Positions 57,298 through 64,000 of a DNA stretch of 64,000 bases are shown here, piece by piece. The stretch is from Toxorhynchites rutilus septentrionalis (lineage: Eukaryota > Arthropoda > Insecta > Diptera > Culicidae), in assembly GCF_029784135.1 (NCBI RefSeq), contig NC_073746.1, forward strand, positions 181,165,788 through 181,229,787, read 5' to 3'. The notes beneath the pieces are model-generated. The model did no database searches. It was not told the DNA's origin and saw nothing but the letters and a program-made list of their open reading frames with translations. How positions within the stretch are numbered: the stretch's first letter is position 1; each line of letters starts with the position of its first letter. The position numbers were made by a program, and so were the translations under genes.

Positions 57298-57627
57298 CAG
57301 GGGTATGACTAAAACGTCAAATCCCTCATATTGCCAGTGTACCCAATATTGCTGCGGTTCACTGACATTTTGGTTCTGTCAATTACTGTTGTTTACAACT
57401 CGGTCCGGTTATATAGTCGAATAGTGGCTAACTTTAAACGCCATGTTAAATGTGAACACCTCCGTGTGAAACCGAAATATGAAAATCACTCATGCAGTTA
57501 GAAATAAAGCATACTATCTCCGTGATTTCAACGATTTCAATACTCGTAAATGATACGTTGGTAAACAAATGACGCCATATTGATTTTGATTTTGGGTCGC
57601 CTATATTCAATTAATGTCTAACCCCTG
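57298..57627. mobile_element. 330-bp hAT-type MITE nested in mariner
   Basis: CAGGGGTATGAC at 57298 and CAGGGGTTAGAC read from 57627 are the TIRs. The flanks ATTTGAAG (57290-57297) and ATTTAAAG (57628-57635) are an 8-bp duplication with one difference. CAGGGGT ends and 8-bp duplications are typical of hAT. Confidence 0.85.
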
Positions 57628-57703
57628 ATTTAAAGACGACAATCTGTGTCATTTTGACAGTGTTGTGATTGTCCTTTTTAGTCTCAAGCTATAGCGTGTC
57701 AAA

Positions 57704-58510
57704 GATGGAGTCCACCAAGCAAGAAATTCGCCAGGCAGCCGAGAAAAAAATCGTGTAGTTTATGGACCTGATACTGTAACGATTCGCACAGCACAGCGTT
57801 GGTTTGATCGATTTCGTTCTGGTGTAGTGGCTTTCGAAGATACATCCCGTACTGGTAAGCCAATCGTCGTGGAAACCGATAAAATCGTTGAAATCATCCA
57901 GTAGACCGGCATGTGAGCACTCGCTCGATTGGCTAGGAACTGGGTATGGACCATAAAACCGTTTGGAACCATTTGCCGAAGATTGGATTCCAAAAAAAGC
58001 TTGATGTATGGGTGCTACACGAGTTGACACAAAAAATCTTTTAGACCGAATCAACGCCTGCGATGCATTCTGCTGAAACGGAACGAACGCGACCCATTTT
58101 TGAAGAAGATGGTGACTGGTGATGAAAAGTGGATCACGTACGACAACCTAAAGCGAAAAAAGTGGTGGTCGAAGCGTGGTGAGCCGGCCCAAACCATCGC
58201 CAAGCCCGGATTGACGGCCAGGAAGGTGTTGCTGTGTGTTTGGTGGGATTGGAAGGGAATCATCCACTATGAGCTGCTCAACAGAAGCTACGGGAGCTCG
58301 GATGGGAAGTCCTATTGCACCCACCATATAGTCCTGACCTGGCTCCAAGTGATTATCATCTCTTCCGGTCCATGCAAAACGCTCTTGGTGATACTTAGTT
58401 TGCCTCAAAAGAGGCTTGCGAAAACATGCTGTCTGAGTTTTTTGCAAATAAGGAGGGGGGGGGGGTGGTGGCTCTAATAAGGGTGGGGGGATAATGAGGT
58501 TGCCTTCTAA
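57704..58510 (+). pseudogene. mariner transposase relic
   Basis: The ATG at 57704 gives MESTKQEIRQAAEKKIV and then a stop. Later frames read RFRSGVVAFEDTSRTGKP and KIGFQKKLDVWVLHELTQK. 58100-58285 gives KKMVTGDEKWITYDNLKRKK (first Asp), then [21 protein letters not shown] deletion of about 45 codons removes the HQDNARPH block with the second Asp, joining to [19 protein letters not shown] and [11 protein letters not shown] in another frame. Ends near a G-run at 58455. Related to the mariner at 4589 (shared TGDEKW-x-TYDN and LCVWWD). Dead. Confidence 0.85.
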
Positions 58511-58616
58511 ATGGTAACAAGTTTGGTAACAACTTAAATTGGATAATTTGAAGTATGTTAAATAAAGCGTCAAATTTCGATCAGAAATACGACATTTCTT
58601 TTTCCCCAGCCCTATA

Positions 58617-59051
58617 CAGTAATCGTTCGCTAACTGGTCCTGTTTTAACTGGTCTGCGTTTTAACTGGACGAACGTTAACTGGTCCTTGGACCAGTTAAA
58701 AAGCAGAATTTCGTAAACAATCGACGCCATATTCAAATGGAAGATTTGCTGTGAGGGGCATTCGAATGAAACTTGAAATGTTATGAAAATTGACATTATT
58801 TTCGCATGACAAAAACATTGATTAAATTACAGAAAAATAATTTTCTCAAATTACATTTCATATCTGTTGTCACACTGAATGCGAAACTTCCATTGGAATC
58901 CTTTTGTTTATACAATTTCATGAGCAACGTGAATCAAACAATGCATTGAAGTTCCCCTCGATTTTATTTGACGTTTAACATGCCGGACCAGTTAAAACGG
59001 AAAGGTCAATAACTGGTCTTCCCTTTTCGCCCAGTTAGCGAATGTTTACTG
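58617..59051. mobile_element. 435-bp pogo-like MITE
   Basis: CAGTAATCGTTCGCTAACTG at 58617 pairs with CAGTAAACATTCGCTAACTG read from 59051; TA at 58615-58616 and 59052-59053. The termini resemble the pogo TIR (CAGTATAATTCGCTTAGC). Internal copies of ACTGGTCC and its complement. It begins directly beside the right TA of the mariner. Confidence 0.9.
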
Positions 59052-59053
59052 TA

Positions 59054-60730
59054 TATGCTTTTTCGGGATGTGAACTCGATTCTATTCGGTGTTTGTTCGT
59101 GTGGTTTCCAACTATTCTCCTTATATCTGTTCTTTGCATATCTGTTTATTCATATTTTCTTGTGCGATTTCAGACACTTAAAAACAAATAAAAGTAAATT
59201 TGTGTTTTGTATGATTACATTGATTCGATGTACAGGAGCGTACAGGAGCGTACAGGAGCGGAATGCACACGTCCGCAAGTATTCGCTCTCCATTGACGTA
59301 TATTATCTTTGTACATATATCAGATGGTTTGCAGTGGTACTGTTTGGGATACAAAGTAGGTGTGTTTTTTGTTTATTCTATTGGTTCCTGCTCCATAAGT
59401 GTTTATGTCTCTGTTTGTTTGATGTTCAGAGATGCCAGATGATTTTCTTTTTAAAATATTTCCTACACGGAAAGTCTGTAAATGTTTTCACTTATTTTGC
59501 CATGTCTTTGCGGTAAGTCTGCAGAATGAAGTGCGTCACGATGTATCTATTCTTGTAGTTCGGAGGTGGTGGCTTGGTGGTGTGATGCAGTGTGGGACAT
59601 TTTTGTGGTTCAAGAAGGAACTACAAAAAAGGGTTTGCATTGTGTTGCACTGCCGGGCATCCACCGACGAAATATAGAAGACGATGTGTAGTGTGATGCT
59701 TCATTCTGGAGACTTACTGTAAAGACATGTTGTTCGTTCTTTTTCTATCGTATGTTCGTGTTTACGTGTAGAATGGTTTCAGAAGCTCCTGGTGTTGCAC
59801 CACATGAGATTTTCGGATTTTTGTTTTGTCGAGAGGTCAATTGTTCGCGTTTACATTATCACATCACTTACCGCAGTGAATCCTGATTTTTCTTAACCAT
59901 TCCCACTAACAACTATCCCTTCCATGATAAACGCTAGGGAACCACGCTATAGAGGCAACCCTTCTGGCCTTCGGGCGGCGAACATCATACTAACATTCCT
60001 TCCCTTCCCCTGGGGACTGTTAGGACGTGGCCGGCGTCGTTATTGACCATTCAAAGCTCGAATCATCGAAAATTACACAACGAGAATGATTGCTAGTCCC
60101 AAGCGTCATTCTGTGTGTTCTTTGTGCAATTTGGTTGGTTCAGGTCAATTACGGAGAGCAACTACGAATTGTACAGTCTACCCAAGCTCAAAATTTCGAA
60201 ATGCCTGAAAAACACTCTAAAAATTCTGAAAAATAATCACATATATCTGAAATAAGCGTAGGGAGAAATTTGAATACAAACTAGAGTAGTACCGAATCTC
60301 AAAATAAAAATAATAAAATTTAATTTAAAATTAAAATGATAATTCATTTAATTTTTTTTTAGTAATTGATTTTTGGTGAAAAATTGTTTGAAAATATTGA
60401 TCGACACACCTTAGTAAGATGTACTTTCAGTAAAAACAAAAAAAAAATGTGTAAAATCGACTTTTTGGGACAGAATAACGAACAAGTCTCAAAAATTCAA
60501 TTTTTGGCAAAAAAAAATCGAGATAACGATAAATCTCGACGTTCCATGCAATTTTAAGATGTTTGGAACCAACGTTTTTTTTTCGAAAACATCGATTTCA
60601 TATGATTTGGTTTTCCGATTTTCAAAAAAACTGAAATGCTGATGTTTTTGCGACTCTAGTAAATGAAGTACGATTAAGCTGATTTTTTGCATGAGGTATT
60701 TTATCGTGAAAATCAACGATTGTGTCACAT
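59054..60730. other. No genes recognised; one short triplication
   Basis: GTACAGGAGC occurs three times in tandem near 59233-59262. GC-rich 59935-60060 (CCTGGGGACTGTTAGGACGT) resembles repeat 3' ends but is unassigned. 60180-60600 shares phrases with 54.1-54.9 kb inverted. No motif-bearing frames. Confidence 0.45.
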
Positions 60731-61004
60731 TTACCCGAAACCCACTCACCCGAATGACAGTTACCCGAAAGACATTCACCCGAATTCCACTCACCCGAAT
60801 GTAACAAATACCCGAAAGGGACAGCTACCCGAATGTAACGTCTACCCGAATTTACACTTACCCGAATGCGCCATTTACCCGAATGCAACAATTACCCGAA
60901 TGTAACATTTACCCGAATGTAACATTTACCCGAATGCGAAAGTTACCCTAATGTAACAATTACCCGAATGTAACATCTACCCGAAAGCGACACTTACCCT
61001 AAAG
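60731..61004. repeat. minisatellite of about 16 bp, 17 units
   Basis: ACCCGAAT or ACCCGAAA occurs 17 times (two as ACCCTA) with spacers such as GTAACATTT. Two inverted units, TTCGGGTGAATGGAA, lie at about 61247-61275. Unequal spacers and lack of fixed-length unique spacers exclude CRISPR. Confidence 0.9.
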
Positions 61005-61275
61005 GAGGATATATTCAAATAATACACAAATTTTACTATATTTGTATTTGTATGTGTATATTTAATTCTGATCAGTGTTATATAAAGATAATATTTGTCT
61101 CATACTTTCATTTCCATTCAAAAAGTATTTTTCGGGGGAAGTACAATTCGAGAAATACTGGCATTGAATAAAATCCTTTTCAAAATAATGAAAAGTGAAA
61201 GAATGCAGTTTTATAACGTATTATTAAGTCCGTCCATTCTTATGGATTTCGGGTGAATGGAATTCGGGTGAATGG

Positions 61276-64000
61276 AACACAACCAAAATCAACAGTTTTT
61301 GAATGGATTCGTTGATCATGGGTCAGATTGTGTACATTGAGAGGTAAATATCTACCAAATGGTCGAAATGAACGGTACCTCTTGAACAAGACGATTGAAG
61401 TTTCATGTGGCATCATTTCTTTTCTCCATTTCTTAGAAGTATTACACCTGTGTCATGCATTTATCATGAAAAGTAGAGCTAACTTTTTATACCCACTAAA
61501 TATTCATAATAAAGTTGCTTTGGAATGACATTCGCGGCTTGATGCAGCTTGAAAACCGAGCGAACATCGTTGTTGAAGCTACCGTCAGAAACCATCGCCT
61601 TCAGGATATTACATTATCATTATATGCCGTCGATACAAACTCACTTCACATTGTTACTCCATCCAAGGAACAGACGAGGCGTGGTAACAATGTACCTTGT
61701 AGCGTATCGCAAAGAAGTAATAAATATTAAATTCCAATAGGAATAATGATGGAATAATATTGTTTCCTGCCGCAGTCGCGGCCAGCGGGGAAACTATTAT
61801 AGGTACTTGGTAAATCCTGTCCTTCTTTTGCAGCAGCCGCCAGTAAGGATTAACAGTTTCCCTGTGGCGTCTTTATTCATCTCAACCACTATTTCGCATG
61901 AAGGGCTGCCACCAAGTCCAGGCAGCCACGAGATGGCTCAAAATGGGGTATATTTACACACTGGCAATCGTAATGAGCTAATTATCTCACCACCATAGTT
62001 TTCAAAGGTAAATTGAAAGTTTACTCGCCACCCACTACTACTACTGGACCCACTACAATCTCTACCGCCGCGTTGTCAGCAATAGGATCGTTGCCTGTCT
62101 GTTTGTGCTCTTTCTTGAATTACCAATTATCACCTCTTTCCGGATCTGCATCTCGTGTTTCTGCGGTGGGGGGAAACGGTAGCAACGGATCTGACTTCCA
62201 GAAGGAACAGAGGAGACGCAGATGAGGGAAGTTCTGAATTATTAATCACCAATTTACATAAATTAAGCAGAGTTTAATTTGGAAAGTAATTGCTTCTCGA
62301 GAAAATTTGCACTATAAACTCTCACTCTAGCTCCGCCCAAATGACAGTGGGGTGGGGTGGGGTGGCGCTCACGCGAAAACTATATTAATTTTTCAGATGG
62401 TTGTAAGTGTTGCTTGCGTCGGGATATCCGCTCCCTCGGGTTAGTGAAGTGGCGAAAATTGGAAATCATAATTTCGCACTTTAATATTTACTCGGAAGTT
62501 TATCGAGTAAATACATTAACCACTTCACTTGAAGCCGGGCAGCTTGCTTTATGCAATTACTGGAAATCTGGTTAACTTTTATTATCTAACTTCTATTTAC
62601 TGCATGAATAGCACCACATGGTCAATTGGATCTCTCCAAAATACTACGAACCGAGGCGCGCATTTCGAGTTTTCCACCTCGGAAGATTCATACAATTTTT
62701 ATGATTGAGATACCGACGATGGAATTCAATTTTGCTCTAATTTATAAAAAGCTCACGCAGAAAAAGCCGGTTTCCCTTTTTCTTGCTTTCTCTCCTTTAA
62801 TGCAATAAAGTGTGTATCACATTCAAATCGAATTTATTTGGGGTGTTTTTCTCGGCACGTTGCGCTTGGAAACGGGTAGCTAAAGCTAAAGTGTCGGCTG
62901 TATTTCGCAAATCGAATATTTTCACCGACCGGAGGCAGGTGAGGGAGAAAATTTGATCAAATTGTATCGTCAGCTTCTGGTTCGCAGCAGAGCGGAGAAC
63001 AGCATTCAGAGAAGAGGACGGGGCTAATTCTACTTATCTGTCCTCATTTTTTCACCATTAGATCAGAGTCAGAGAACGACCATTTCACCCAATCTCGGAA
63101 CATATTTCATAAATGTGCATTTAATGTCTACGGCCGAGTGGTATCGAGATAAGTCCAGTCTATTCGATTTGCTCCTTTGAAGTACTTTTTAATTCCAGTC
63201 AATTTTCCGTCGCCCCCATTTGAATGCCATCATGGCTTTATGGAACGGTCGTCGATGGAGTCGAGCCAGACCCAGGGGCATTGACGTTTCCATGTAGCGA
63301 GCGCTCGACTGAGATTCTCCACCAAACTTTGAAGTGGCTTTGTGCAAAGTAACATAGAAAAAAAAAACCGAAAGTGTGAATTCTCTTTCGCTTATTCCCA
63401 CTCAAACCCTCAATTTAGGACACGTTTCTTGTGCAAAAAAGGGTGGAGACCACCGTAGGCTCGAAGCATCATTGTTGGGGACACACATTCCGACTGTTCT
63501 GGAATAGGGGAGGAAAAACTGAGCGTCCGGATCCTTTATTTAGAGCCATCATTTGGGCGATAAAAAAGAAATACTTCCTGCCATTGAAGTATTTCTGAAG
63601 TAGTTGAGCGGTACCTCGTTTAAATTTGGGATATTCGTCGCTTCAGTCGTTCGGTTCATGGTTGCAGGGAATCCTTTTAAGGATCCCTTATTTTTAAGAG
63701 GGGAGAAAATGCGATGGTCGTTAGACCGGGGAACTAATGACAGCGAAAACGTCAAGCGGTTTTGGTAGATGAAGATGAAAATTTGGCAAACGATGCCAGA
63801 ATATTTTGTTGACATGAGTTTGTTATTGACAAAATCAAAGCATGTGGTAGAAATAGTTCAATGGAATAGATTTCCTTAACACTCCTATACTCGCGCATTG
63901 GTCTGTCAGACCGAGAAATCAATAATTCGTTCATTTATCAGAAAATATCAACACTACGACTTTGCAATTCTCTCTAGCTTCGTTATTCGTCGTTCGTCAT
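61276..64000. other. Repeat-poor DNA without recognised exons
   Basis: GGGGTGGGGTGGGGTGG at 62347-62365 is a short G-rich run. Frames such as 61807-61998 and 62013-62225 have Pro/Ser/Thr-rich products without family motifs; TTTTGCAGCAGCCGCCAG near 61825 could be a splice acceptor but no partner was found. Probably intron of the minus-strand kinase gene or intergenic. Confidence 0.45.

Larger units (their letters stand above)
57191..58612 (+). mobile_element. mariner element, decayed, with nested hAT MITE
   Basis: TIRs: TTGGCTTGGGGAAAAAGAAA at 57191 and GGGCTGGGGAAAAAGAAATG read from 58612. TA flanks at 57189-57190 and 58613-58614. The 1,422-bp length includes a 330-bp MITE in the 5' leader. 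Confidence 0.88.

Noticed and set aside
58449..58465. Poly-G run as a regulatory element
   Set aside because: Short homopolymer within a decayed mariner, probably slippage.
60731..61004. CRISPR array
   Set aside because: Units are 8-10 bp with short variable spacers of 5-8 bp, no palindromic repeat, no cas genes, and the genome is eukaryotic.

Overview
This window looks like insect nuclear DNA, most likely from a culicine mosquito. That assignment is inference: it rests on the mix of repeat families (an ITmD37E transposon, mariner, Tc3-like, pogo-like and hAT elements, R1-clade and Jockey/CR1-group non-LTR retrotransposons, BEL/Pao and copia relics, a tRNA-derived SINE with a (GAA)n tail) and on AT-rich, intron-poor sequence. 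There are no bacterial operons, rRNA genes or CRISPR arrays. Nearly everything identifiable is a mobile element or a repeat; I can defend only one host exon.

Layout. 0-7 kb: a minus-strand non-LTR chimera (R1-type endonuclease joined to a Jockey/CR1-type reverse transcriptase), a BEL/Pao relic cut by a Tc1/mariner-like fragment, a mariner with clean TIRs and TA duplications, and a Tc3-like relic. 7-11 kb: a SINE-like fragment, microsatellites and unassigned DNA. 11-15 kb: two inverted copies of a repeat carrying a TATA/initiator promoter-like module enclose 110-bp minisatellites, AT-rich dispersed repeats and an unbroken 1,128-bp (TCAGG)n array. 16-18 kb: repeat-poor DNA. 18-23.4 kb: a DUF4780-like frame, about 180-bp tandem repeats and an R1-clade retrotransposon with a deleted ORF2 and a preserved 3' end. 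24-27 kb: Jockey/CR1 and copia relics. 29.6-34.3 kb: minisatellite, SINE, an unassigned transposon-like ORF and a tandem duplication. 34.6-37 kb: a MITE, a 56-bp retroposed tail and a 1.1-kb TIR element; the last two interrupt an unrecognised minus-strand protein-like frame. 39.6-46.4 kb: mariner relic, nearly intact ITmD37E, AT-rich repeat, minisatellite and two TA-flanked elements, one carrying pogo-type DNA-binding remnants. 49.5 kb: the terminal exon of a discoidin-domain-receptor-type tyrosine kinase on the minus strand. 50-59 kb: nested TIR elements, a Tc1 relic, a hAT element with another element inside it, a mariner containing a hAT MITE, and a pogo-like MITE inserted beside it. 60.7 kb: a 16-bp minisatellite. 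61.3-64 kb: repeat-poor DNA, probably intron or intergenic.

Because the receptor kinase exon is terminal and lies on the minus strand, sequence above 49.69 kb is presumably its upstream intron, and 46.4-49.5 kb holds its 3' UTR and downstream DNA. I see no other kinase exon in the window. The most unusual structure is the perfect (TCAGG)n array: it is the same pentamer that many beetles use as telomere repeat, and it starts a few codons downstream of a promoter-like module.
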